Part shown: positions 7,189 to 13,673 of the stretch, piece after piece
Position numbering within the stretch: the first letter of the stretch is position 1
Layout: each line of letters starts with the position of its first letter
Assembly (NCBI GenBank): GCA_958446835.1
Contig: CAUCXT010000045.1
Span: 1-20,377, forward strand
Source: an uncultured Eubacterium sp.
GTDB taxonomy: Bacteria; Bacillota; Clostridia; Lachnospirales; Lachnospiraceae
DNA length: 20,377 nucleotides
Direction of reading: 5' to 3'
Program-made: the position numbers and the translations under genes
The notes under the pieces: generated by a model
Database searches by the model: none
Told to the model about the DNA's origin: nothing
The model's input: the letters and a program-made list of their open reading frames with translations, nothing else

Positions 7189-7212
7189 AACAAAAAGTAT
7201 TAAAAATTATAA

Positions 7213-7241
7213 TTGACAAAAATATTACAATTATGTATATT
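7213..7241 (+). promoter_or_regulatory. Promoter of the TPP riboswitch-thiT transcript
   Basis: Perfect -35 TTGACA (7213-7218) and -10 TATATT (7236-7241) are separated by 17 nt, placing the start just before the riboswitch. Confidence 0.8.
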
Positions 7242-7261
7242 AGGCATTGCAGGCATGACCT

Positions 7262-7350
7262 GCCGCTAGGGGAACCCAATGGGTTGAGAGTGGCTATAAG
7301 CCAGACCCTCACTACTTGATCCGGTTAATACCGGCGTAAGGAAGCACGCT
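7262..7350 (+). promoter_or_regulatory. TPP riboswitch (THI element)
   Basis: The conserved thiamin-pyrophosphate aptamer landmarks are in place: GCTAGGGG (7265-7272), TTGAGAG (7284-7290, consensus CTGAGAG), ACCCT (7305-7309) pairing with AGGG as P2, and CTTGATCCGGTTAATACC followed by GGCGTAAGGAAGC (7315-7345). CCGGTTAATACCGG gives the P4/P5 hairpin with the pyrophosphate-side loop. A small GCAGG/CCTGC hairpin (7249-7263) precedes it. It controls thiT, 80 nt downstream; TPP binding is expected to reduce thiT expression. Confidence 0.93.
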
Positions 7351-7391
7351 GTATGGCATTTTTGCCGCAAACTGATTCTCACCAAAGTAGG

Positions 7392-7428
7392 CCCCTCCTG
7401 AACTATATTTTCATAGGAGGACTTTTTT
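7392..7428 (+). promoter_or_regulatory. Riboswitch expression platform: hairpin holding the thiT Shine-Dalgarno
   Basis: CCTCCT (7394-7399) is complementary to AGGAGG (7415-7420), which is also the thiT ribosome-binding site. The stem is followed by ACTTTTTT and then the ATG at 7429. The hairpin can hide the ribosome-binding site and can also act as a terminator. CCCCT (7392-7396) could instead pair with AGGGG (7268-7272) of aptamer helix P2, giving mutually exclusive folds. Confidence 0.7.
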
Positions 7429-8115
7429 ATGTCACTTTTCTTCAATGCGGAGGATGGTTTTTATACCCTCACTACCGCCGGTATCATCGCATTCATTGTG
7501 ATTGCGGTTATTTTACTTGTTCTTGCCGCCTTTATATCAAGCGGAGTATCCAAGGAAAAAAAGAAGCTCTTTTCAACAAAACAGCTTGTATTCTCAGCAG
7601 TAATGCTGGCACTCGGCTTCGCGACATCCTACGTGCAGCTTATCAAGATGCCATGGGGCGGTTCGGTAACACTTTTTTCCATGCTTTTTGTAACTCTTAT
7701 CGGTTACTGGTATGGACCTAAGATTGGTCTTACATGTGCATTCGCTTATGGAATCATGCAGTTCTTACAGGGTGGCGGAACCTACATCCTCTCACCTATG
7801 CAGGCTTGCCTCGATTACTTCTTCGCATTTGCAGCACTCGGTGTATCAGGTTTCTTTTACAAGAAGAAGAACGGACTTGTTATAGGCTATATCGTTGCCA
7901 TCCTCGCCCGTGGTCTTTTCCACACAATCGGCGGCTATATATACTGGATGGATTATATGCCTGAATCTTTCCCTTCGAGCCTTGCAGCTATATATCCTAT
8001 CTGCTACAACTACGCATACATACTTCTCGAAGGTGTTGTGACTGTTATCATTCTTATGCTTCCACCTGTAAAGAAGGCTATGAACTACGCAAAACGTGTC
8101 GCAACAGAGCAGTAA
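7429..8115 (+). CDS. thiT: Thiamine ECF transporter substrate-binding component ThiT
   Basis: This 228-residue polytopic protein matches ThiT, the thiamine-binding S component that works with the shared ECF energizing module (not encoded here). Family landmarks are the MPWGGSVTLFSML loop (about residues 71-83), IGYWYGPKIGL (89-99), the YGIMQFLQGG segment (105-114), the Q-x-x-LDY region (near 124-130) and a late YNYAYILLEG helix. The family is usually about 180-200 residues. This one has an extra N-terminal hydrophobic segment (about 14-40) followed by a basic KEKKK patch, then the usual KQLVFSAVMLALGFA helix. AGGAGG lies 8 nt before ATG. The TPP riboswitch upstream independently supports a thiamine role. 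It appears to be single-gene under that control. Confidence 0.93.
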   Translation: MSLFFNAEDGFYTLTTAGIIAFIVIAVILLVLAAFISSGVSKEKKKLFSTKQLVFSAVMLALGFATSYVQLIKMPWGGSVTLFSMLFVTLIGYWYGPKIGLTCAFAYGIMQFLQGGGTYILSPMQACLDYFFAFAALGVSGFFYKKKNGLVIGYIVAILARGLFHTIGGYIYWMDYMPESFPSSLAAIYPICYNYAYILLEGVVTVIILMLPPVKKAMNYAKRVATEQ

Positions 8116-8162
8116 TTGTGATTATGCACAAAAGTTGCCTTATAACTTAAAAAAATTAAATA
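8116..8162 (+). promoter_or_regulatory. Weak candidate promoter of the metalloprotease gene
   Basis: TTGCCT (8135-8140) and TAAATA (8157-8162) are spaced 16 nt. TTGTG/CACAA (8116-8131) is a small dyad just after the thiT stop. The region is AT-rich, so this is only a suggestion; read-through from thiT is also possible. Confidence 0.3.
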
Positions 8163-8178
8163 AATATATGTATTGAAA

Positions 8179-8265
8179 AAAAGGAAGCTTCCCATTATCC
8201 TATATATAGAGCTGTTTTCACAGCCTTTATATAGATTTTAACAGAATTTTGAGGAGCTTCCTTTT
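8179..8265 (+). promoter_or_regulatory. Long leader hairpin ending at the start codon
   Basis: AAAAGGAAGCT (8179-8189) pairs perfectly with AGCTTCCTTTT (8255-8265), whose last T touches the ATG at 8266. The next bases can extend it as CC with GG of the GAGGAG ribosome-binding site (8251-8256). Inside are CTATATA/TATATAG (8200-8206, 8228-8234) and GCTG/CAGC (8211-8214, 8221-8224). The stem followed by TTTT could also terminate thiT read-through. Either role would limit expression of the downstream gene. Confidence 0.6.
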
Positions 8266-9393
8266 ATGTATAAAAATAACAATAAGTCCCATCATTTTTT
8301 CAGGACTTTTCATAAATTTTTCTGTGTACTGTCATCCTCGACAGTACTATTTGCGCTGTCCGCATGCCAGAGGGACAATTTCCCTGTCTCAGGAGATATG
8401 CCAACCCCTGAAACAGAGGCGCCGCTCTCTTCCGAATATACTCCGGACGCGGTATATCATAACGATACTTCAATTTATGAAACCGGCACTTCTACTGAAG
8501 AATCGTCAATTGAACCATCCCACGATACACCATCAGGCACTACATCTGAAGCTTCAACCGAAGGTTCGGACGAGAATTTAACCGAATTTTCAAACGAGAC
8601 TTCGAATGAGGCTATAACTGAAAAATCAACGGAAACCACAGATAATACCACTTCTGATGCTTTGGAAAATACTGCCCACGAAACTGCCGCGCGGAATTTA
8701 GAAAACCTTGAGCGAATCAACAGTATCTACGGCATAAATATACGCTATGGCAATTCTGTTGTATGGAGCTATAACACATCAGGCAACGGAATAACCGATG
8801 AGGAGCTTATCGCCTCCAGACTTGCATTGCTTGAGGACTGTCTTAAGCAGTACCCTCTAAGCTTCTTTTCGGACCTTAACGCATACTCACCGATAACCGT
8901 CAACCTGATTGACACACTCGGCGGTGCGGATGGCTATACCGATGGAAGCAGGAGCGATTCAATTCAGATTGCACTTAGCTGCGACAATTCAGATTTATAT
9001 TTTACACTTGCATTCCACCATGAGCTTTTTCACTTTATTGAGTACTGTATAAGATACAATTTTGACAATGCCGATGATATTTTGGACACCGATTCGTATA
9101 CCGATACCGCACTGTACGGCACTGACGATTATCAGGGAACCATCTACAGCATTGATACAGATATTTACAATCAGTATTTCACATCCATTTACGGCAAAAC
9201 CAACCGGCTTGAAGACCGCGCCGAACTGTTTTCCTTCTACATGGGAAACACCACGAAGGAGTGTATGCGCCACTCAGACACCCCAATCAGTCTTAAGATG
9301 AAGAAGCTTGCGGCTGCGATACGCCTCTGCTGCCCTTCGCTTGCGGACTACGAGGACGGAAGCCTTCCTTGGGAGGAGAAGATTGCGTACTGA
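8266..9393 (+). CDS. Lipoprotein with a zinc metalloprotease-like domain
   Basis: This 375-residue protein is exported. A basic, then hydrophobic signal peptide ends in lipobox LSAC, with Cys34 the predicted lipid-attachment site. Residues about 40-140 are a low-complexity Ser/Thr/Glu-rich linker, as in cell-wall-spanning lipoproteins. The rest (about 141-375) is a folded domain with HHELFHFIEY. HExxH (His252-His256) is the zinc/catalytic motif, and a downstream EDRAELF (Glu316-Glu320), 60-64 residues later, supplies a likely third ligand in the style of gluzincins. I do not recognise a named peptidase family; the HExxH plus late ExxAE pattern is also seen in lethal-factor-like peptidases. 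The start at 8266 has GAGGAG 9 nt upstream. It is probably monocistronic, with a large foldback structure after its stop. Substrate unknown. Confidence 0.75.
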   Translation: MYKNNNKSHHFFRTFHKFFCVLSSSTVLFALSACQRDNFPVSGDMPTPETEAPLSSEYTPDAVYHNDTSIYETGTSTEESSIEPSHDTPSGTTSEASTEGSDENLTEFSNETSNEAITEKSTETTDNTTSDALENTAHETAARNLENLERINSIYGINIRYGNSVVWSYNTSGNGITDEELIASRLALLEDCLKQYPLSFFSDLNAYSPITVNLIDTLGGADGYTDGSRSDSIQIALSCDNSDLYFTLAFHHELFHFIEYCIRYNFDNADDILDTDSYTDTALYGTDDYQGTIYSIDTDIYNQYFTSIYGKTNRLEDRAELFSFYMGNTTKECMRHSDTPISLKMKKLAAAIRLCCPSLADYEDGSLPWEEKIAY

Positions 9394-9402
9394 ATAAAAT
9401 GA

Positions 9403-9432
9403 GACACCGTTATCGACGCGGATTCGGGTGTC
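9403..9432 (+). repeat. Short hairpin overlapping the left arm of the foldback
   Basis: GACACC (9403-9408) can pair with GGTGTC (9427-9432), which otherwise pairs with GACACC at 9598-9603 of the far arm. The two pairings are mutually exclusive. Confidence 0.45.
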
Positions 9433-9610
9433 AAAACATGCATAATTAATGTATGAGTGTATAACGTATTATATTTATGCATATCAGCTCCGTTGTCCGA
9501 AGCAAGATGTTCTTGGAACAATCTAAGCTTCTCCCAAAAGTCGTGATATGCATAAATATAATACGTTATACACGGCTAGGTATGTATAGCATGTTTTGAC
9601 ACCCGAATCC
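9420..9610. repeat. 191-nt nested foldback (inverted repeat) element
   Basis: All arms share one symmetry axis (coordinate sum 19030). The outer arms 9420-9441 and 9589-9610 match perfectly over 22 bp. The inner arms 9457-9486 and 9544-9573 match perfectly over 30 bp. Between them is a symmetric 15-by-15-nt unpaired segment (9442-9456, 9574-9588). The 57-nt centre forms its own hairpin: GAAGC/GCTTC (9499-9503, 9527-9531), AGAT/ATCT (9505-9508, 9521-9524) and GTTC/GAAC (9509-9512, 9516-9519) around TTG. There is no reading frame, no T-tract after the arms and no obvious target-site duplication. It occupies nearly all of the gap between the metalloprotease and phosphopantetheinyl transferase genes. 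It may be a miniature foldback element or a structured RNA. Confidence 0.9.
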
Positions 9611-9642
9611 TAAGTAAACCATAATCTATGGAGGAACCGGCA

Positions 9643-10353
9643 GTGATATATTACTCTATAATTCCAGAAACGCTAACATCAGTGGATTTTGAAAAGATAT
9701 ATTCAGATATCGCCCCTCTCCTTCCGGATTTCAGACGGAAGAAAGCGGAGAGGATAATTCCGGAAAGAGAAAGAGCTGTGAGTGCGCTTTCCTTTGTTCT
9801 GCTGTGCCATGCTCTGTCTAAGGAGTATTCCGGGTGTTTTTCTTCCGGGGAGGTTTATGAGATTGGAAATTGCATTAGCTTTAGTTATGGCAGGAATGGC
9901 AAGCCATATCTTGACGCGCCGTTTGAACATATTTTTTTTAACATAAGCCACTGCAAGACCGCCATAGCGTGTGCTGTGGCACCTTTTGAGATTGGTCTTG
10001 ATGTACAGGATATCAGGAAGCCTTCCCCTGCCGTCCTAAAGCGCATGCCGTATGCCATGGACGAATATGCCTTCTCCTCATTCTGGAGCAGGTATGAGGC
10101 GTACACCAAGCTCACCGGTGACGGAATTGTAAAATCACTGTCCGACTGCGAATATATGTCAAATTCATTTCTGGAGAAAAATGATATCAGCATGACTACA
10201 TTTGACATTCCCGCAAATAAAAAGACAGCCGCATATCTTTCGGCTGCCATCTGTAATAAATCCAATGAAAAAGATTCTATTTTAACTCCGTGTGAAGAAA
10301 AAGCTTTCGATTTACACTCTATACATGAAATCAATTTTCTTACCCTATATTAG
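9643..10353 (+). CDS. Sfp-type 4'-phosphopantetheinyl transferase
   Basis: The 236-residue protein transfers phosphopantetheine from CoA to a carrier-protein serine. Motifs in order are GKPYL (residues 86-90), FFNISHC (98-104), IGLDVQDIR (117-125, with metal-binding Asp120) and FWSRYEAYTKLTGDGI (147-162), the Wxxx-E-A-xx-K signature with Glu152 and Lys156. The second acid of the usual GxDxE is Gln122. An ATG five codons upstream (9628) is in frame, but GTG at 9643 is preferred. GGAGG (9630-9634) lies 8 nt before GTG, whereas it overlaps the ATG, which has no site of its own. No carrier protein, NRPS or PKS gene is in the window, so it probably serves remote carriers. The stop TAG forms the first bases of the hairpin at 10350. 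Confidence 0.86.
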   Translation: MIYYSIIPETLTSVDFEKIYSDIAPLLPDFRRKKAERIIPERERAVSALSFVLLCHALSKEYSGCFSSGEVYEIGNCISFSYGRNGKPYLDAPFEHIFFNISHCKTAIACAVAPFEIGLDVQDIRKPSPAVLKRMPYAMDEYAFSSFWSRYEAYTKLTGDGIVKSLSDCEYMSNSFLEKNDISMTTFDIPANKKTAAYLSAAICNKSNEKDSILTPCEEKAFDLHSIHEINFLTLY

Positions 10354-10398
10354 TTGAAGCTGATGTATATTTGATATCAATACATCAGCTTCAACTAA
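10350..10398. terminator. Perfect 19-bp hairpin between convergent genes
   Basis: Positions 10350-10368 pair perfectly with 10380-10398 around an 11-nt loop that includes TGATATCA. Its place, between the stop codons of the phosphopantetheinyl transferase and the MATE gene, suggests a shared terminator. However, neither strand has a U-tract after the stem (AAAATATG forward, ATATAGGG reverse), so it may instead protect mRNA 3' ends. The TAG stop of the left gene is inside the stem. Confidence 0.65.
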
Positions 10399-10417
10399 AA
10401 ATATGTCTGAATTTGCT

Positions 10418-11779
10418 TTATGCCTGTGCAAGCTTGCTCTTTTTTAACATTTTACCGATAATTATATAGTACGCAATGCAAAGCGGAACCATAGCCGCAA
10501 TCCATGCGACCGGGCCTGCAAGACATACTCCGACATACCCCATCCTCTGAGGAAGCGTAAACGATACAACGCATCTTGCTATAAGCTCAAAAACGCCTGC
10601 CATGAGAGGCATAAGGCTTCTTCCGACTCCCTGAAGCACATTCCTGTACACGAAAATCATATATAGAATTGGGAAGAATACACATATTGTATTCACATAC
10701 TCGACCGCGGAAGCTACAACCTCCGGCTGGTCTCCCGAAATGAAGAGTCCTGACAACCACTCTGCACCGAAATACAGGGCTATCGCCGATATAACTGCGA
10801 GTGAAATTGTCATTATTGTACAGCTTGTGACACCCTTCTTGATTCTGTCAAGTCGTCCTGCACCGAGATTCTGACCTGCATAGTTAGCCATCGTAACGCC
10901 GATAGCCGGACCAATCTGTGTGACAAGCTGCTCAACCTTACAGCCCGCCGTATACGCCGCAATCTTATCGGAGCCGAAGGTATTAAGCGCACTCTGGAGC
11001 ACTATCGTTCCTATAGCTGTTATGGAAAACTGGAACGCCATCGGAAGACCTATCGCAAGATGTTTTCCCATCATGGAAAAATCCGGCTTAAAATCCTCCT
11101 TTGACAGGTGCAGTATGCTGTATTTCTTCAATGCATATATGACGCAGAGTATTCCCGAAACTCCCTGTGAGAACACTGTCGCAAAAGCGGCACCGAACAC
11201 ACCCCACTTAAATACAATAATGAATAAAAGGTCAAGTCCGATATTCAAAAATGAGGCGAGAATGAGAAAGTACAGTGGTGTCTTGCTGTCACCTAACGCT
11301 CTTATCACACAGGAACACATATTGTAGAGGATAGTCGCGCATATTCCCCAGAAAATCGTCTTGATATACACATCCGCCATATCAATGATGTTCGCCGGCG
11401 TCTTCATAAGCACAAGCACCGGTCTGGTAAATATAACTGAAAGTGCTGTGAGTAAAACCGTGAAGAACAGGCAGAGCAATATCGCCTGTCCGACACTTTT
11501 CTTAAGTCTTTTCTCATCCTTCGCGCCAAAGAACTGCGCCGGAAGAACTGCAAAGCCTCCGGCTATTCCTGTGGAGAAACCATTCACAAGGAAATTCAGC
11601 GACCCGGTAGAACCTACCGCGGCAAGAGCCTCCGTTCCAAGGCTCTGACCTACAATAATCGTGTCCACCATGCTGTAAAGCTGCTGGAACACATTTCCTA
11701 TAAGGACCGGTATCGCAAAAAATAAAATAATCTGAAACGGATTTCCAACCGTCATATCCTTTGATTGATTTTTTGCCAT
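10418..11779 (-). CDS. MATE-family multidrug/metabolite efflux transporter
   Basis: The 453-residue protein has about 12 membrane helices in two similar halves, as expected for MATE antiporters. The start is typical: a polar MAKNQSKDMTVGNP, then IILFFAIPVLIGNVFQQLYSMVD, IIVGQSLG and ALAAVGSTG in helices 1-2. The second half has AAYTAGCKVEQLVTQIGPAIGVTMANYAGQNLGAGR, the usual repeat of the first-half region. It probably exports cationic or amphipathic compounds using a Na+ or H+ gradient; the substrate is unknown. ATG at 11779 is preceded by GAGG and lies 12 nt after the argS stop, so it is co-transcribed with argS. It ends 20 nt from the shared hairpin at 10350-10398. Confidence 0.93.
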   Translation of the reverse strand: MAKNQSKDMTVGNPFQIILFFAIPVLIGNVFQQLYSMVDTIIVGQSLGTEALAAVGSTGSLNFLVNGFSTGIAGGFAVLPAQFFGAKDEKRLKKSVGQAILLCLFFTVLLTALSVIFTRPVLVLMKTPANIIDMADVYIKTIFWGICATILYNMCSCVIRALGDSKTPLYFLILASFLNIGLDLLFIIVFKWGVFGAAFATVFSQGVSGILCVIYALKKYSILHLSKEDFKPDFSMMGKHLAIGLPMAFQFSITAIGTIVLQSALNTFGSDKIAAYTAGCKVEQLVTQIGPAIGVTMANYAGQNLGAGRLDRIKKGVTSCTIMTISLAVISAIALYFGAEWLSGLFISGDQPEVVASAVEYVNTICVFFPILYMIFVYRNVLQGVGRSLMPLMAGVFELIARCVVSFTLPQRMGYVGVCLAGPVAWIAAMVPLCIAYYIIIGKMLKKSKLAQA

Positions 11780-11791
11780 ATAATCCTCACC

Positions 11792-13576
11792 TTACATTCT
11801 GTCCGGAACCTTTATCGCAAGAAGGTCTGTGCATGTCTCAAGTATGCTCTTAGTGAGTGTTATGAGTGCAATATAGCTGTTGCGCTTCTTCTCATCCTCC
11901 TCGGAAAGAATCTTGGTATCATGGTAGAAGCTGTTAAACACATTCGCCACATCGTAGATGAACTTGCATATCTTGTGAGGCGCAAGCTCAGCGTAGGCGC
12001 TCTCTATAACCTCTGAAAACTTGGTAAGAAGCAGGCAGAGGTCTGTCTCACTTGCTCCCTCCGGTGCAACGAAATCCTTCATTCTGTCCGCAACCGAAAG
12101 ATTCTGTGCTCCGTAGGTCTGCTCATACTTGTTTAAAATAGACTTGATACGGACAATTGTGTAAAGAACATAAGGACCTGTATCTCCCTCAAACGAAGTA
12201 AATCTGTCTATATCAAATATATAGTCCTTTGACGCCTGATTGGAGAGGTCGCCGTACTTGATTGCCGCAAGACCTACAACCTTGGCTGTAGCGCGCGCCT
12301 CATCATCAGCGACATCGCGGTTCTCCTTAATCTTGTTGTATACAGCATCCTCGACATCCTTTATAAGATACTCAAGTCTTAAAAGGTCTCCGTTTCTTGT
12401 CTTAAACGGCTTTCCGTCCTTGCCGTTCATCGTACCAAAGCCCAAGAAATCCATCTCTGTGTCCTCAGGAACAATGCCTGTCTTTTTGGCAGCCCTGAAA
12501 ATCTGTGTGAAATGCATCTCCTGACGCTTATCGGTTGTATATATATACTTGAACGGATGATAGAGCTTCTCTCTTTCTATCATTGTGGCAAGGTCGGTTG
12601 TGGCATAAAGAGCCGCACCGTCGGACTTTCTGACGATACATGGAGGAATCTCCTTCTTATCATCAGCCTGTGCGACATCGATTACCAATGCACCCTGGCT
12701 CTCGTATGCGTAGCCCTTGTCCACAAAGTTCTTCAACATATCCTCTATATAAGGCTTGGCATCGGACTCACCCTTCCATACATCGAAGCTCACGTTGAGA
12801 TTGTCATAGTTTCTCTTGAGGTCCGCTATGGAGATATTCATTATATGCTTCCAGATTGCTGTGTAGCCTCTGTGCCCTCTCTGGAGCATAACTGTAGCCT
12901 GATGTGCCGCCTCCGCAAATTCAGCGTCCTCCTTGGACTTTTTGCTCGCACATGGATATATGTCCTCAAGCTCTGCAAGTGTGAAAGGTGCCTCCACCGG
13001 GTACTCACCTGTGAAGCTCTCATCAAAATAAGGAAGCTCAGGCTTTCTGTTCTTAAGCTCCATTATTATAAGACCCATCTGAAGTCCCCAGTCGCCAAGG
13101 TGCACATCGCCTACAGTGTCATATCCGTTGTATGCGCATATTCTCTTAAGGCTCTCTCCGATGATAGCCGGACGAAGATGTCCTACATGCAAAGGCTTGG
13201 CTACATTGGCTCCGCCGTAGTCAAGCATGATTGTCTTGTTCTTCTTGGTCTCATCACAGCCGAACTTCTCATGACTTCCCATCTCTTTTACATAATCAGC
13301 GATGAACTGCCCCGAAAGATTCATGTTGATGAATCCCGGATTGACTGCCTCAACCTTGGAAAATGTGCTGCTCGCCGCAAGCTTTTCCACTACCTCACCC
13401 GCAATAATCGCAGGTGCCTTCTTGTATTCCTTCGCCGCAGCCATACAGCCGTTGCACTGGTACTGGCATAAATCCGGTCTGTTGGATACAACAACCTTGG
13501 CATACTTCTCGTCATAACCGCATGCCGAAAATGCAGCCTTAAGCTCGTCATTTAAAAGCTCAATTATCTTTTTCAT
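11792..13576 (-). CDS. argS: Arginyl-tRNA synthetase
   Basis: This 594-residue class I synthetase charges tRNA-Arg in the cytoplasm. An N-terminal Arg-tRNA-synthetase-N domain covers about residues 1-95. Then comes the catalytic core, with GGANVAKPLHVGHLRPAIIG (HIGH motif as HVGH, 130-133), GDVHLGDWGLQMGL, YTTDLAT-type and GKPFKTRNGD segments (the degenerate KMSKS region of ArgS). It ends with a DALR anticodon-binding domain (GPYVLYTIVRIKSIL) and the conserved C-terminal VPDRM. Length is normal (550-600). ATG has AAAGGA 5 nt upstream. A strong promoter lies about 50 nt upstream, and I see no T-box leader. The MATE transporter gene follows in the same operon. Confidence 0.97.
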   Translation of the reverse strand: MKKIIELLNDELKAAFSACGYDEKYAKVVVSNRPDLCQYQCNGCMAAAKEYKKAPAIIAGEVVEKLAASSTFSKVEAVNPGFINMNLSGQFIADYVKEMGSHEKFGCDETKKNKTIMLDYGGANVAKPLHVGHLRPAIIGESLKRICAYNGYDTVGDVHLGDWGLQMGLIIMELKNRKPELPYFDESFTGEYPVEAPFTLAELEDIYPCASKKSKEDAEFAEAAHQATVMLQRGHRGYTAIWKHIMNISIADLKRNYDNLNVSFDVWKGESDAKPYIEDMLKNFVDKGYAYESQGALVIDVAQADDKKEIPPCIVRKSDGAALYATTDLATMIEREKLYHPFKYIYTTDKRQEMHFTQIFRAAKKTGIVPEDTEMDFLGFGTMNGKDGKPFKTRNGDLLRLEYLIKDVEDAVYNKIKENRDVADDEARATAKVVGLAAIKYGDLSNQASKDYIFDIDRFTSFEGDTGPYVLYTIVRIKSILNKYEQTYGAQNLSVADRMKDFVAPEGASETDLCLLLTKFSEVIESAYAELAPHKICKFIYDVANVFNSFYHDTKILSEEDEKKRNSYIALITLTKSILETCTDLLAIKVPDRM

Positions 13577-13622
13577 ACTTATCCTTTCTTTTGCTTTACG
13601 TGTTTATAGTCAATTATTCGTA

Positions 13623-13651
13623 ATTTTAATACGATTGGGGCAAGATGTCAA
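13623..13651 (-). promoter_or_regulatory. Promoter of the argS-MATE operon
   Basis: On the minus strand a perfect -35 TTGACA (13646-13651) and -10 TAAAAT (13623-13628) are spaced 17 nt, about 47 nt before the argS ATG. Confidence 0.82.
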
Positions 13652-13673
13652 TGGGGTGCAAAAGCCTCCTGCA

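Noticed and set aside
7353..7721. A possible upstream reading frame after the TPP riboswitch overlapping thiT
   Set aside because: Its start has no ribosome-binding site, its product reads as out-of-frame thiT, and thiT's own AGGAGG is well placed.
9442..9588. The foldback arms read as a site-specific invertible promoter
   Set aside because: TATAAT occurs in the arms but no -35 is correctly spaced, and no recombinase gene is near. It is kept only as a minor alternative.
9596..9625. TTGACA-18-CATAAT as a promoter for the phosphopantetheinyl transferase
   Set aside because: The start of transcription would fall inside or after the Shine-Dalgarno, leaving the mRNA without a complete site.
12512..13471. 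A 319-codon open frame antisense to argS
   Set aside because: It is a shadow of the strongly conserved argS frame, with no ribosome-binding site and no recognisable domain.
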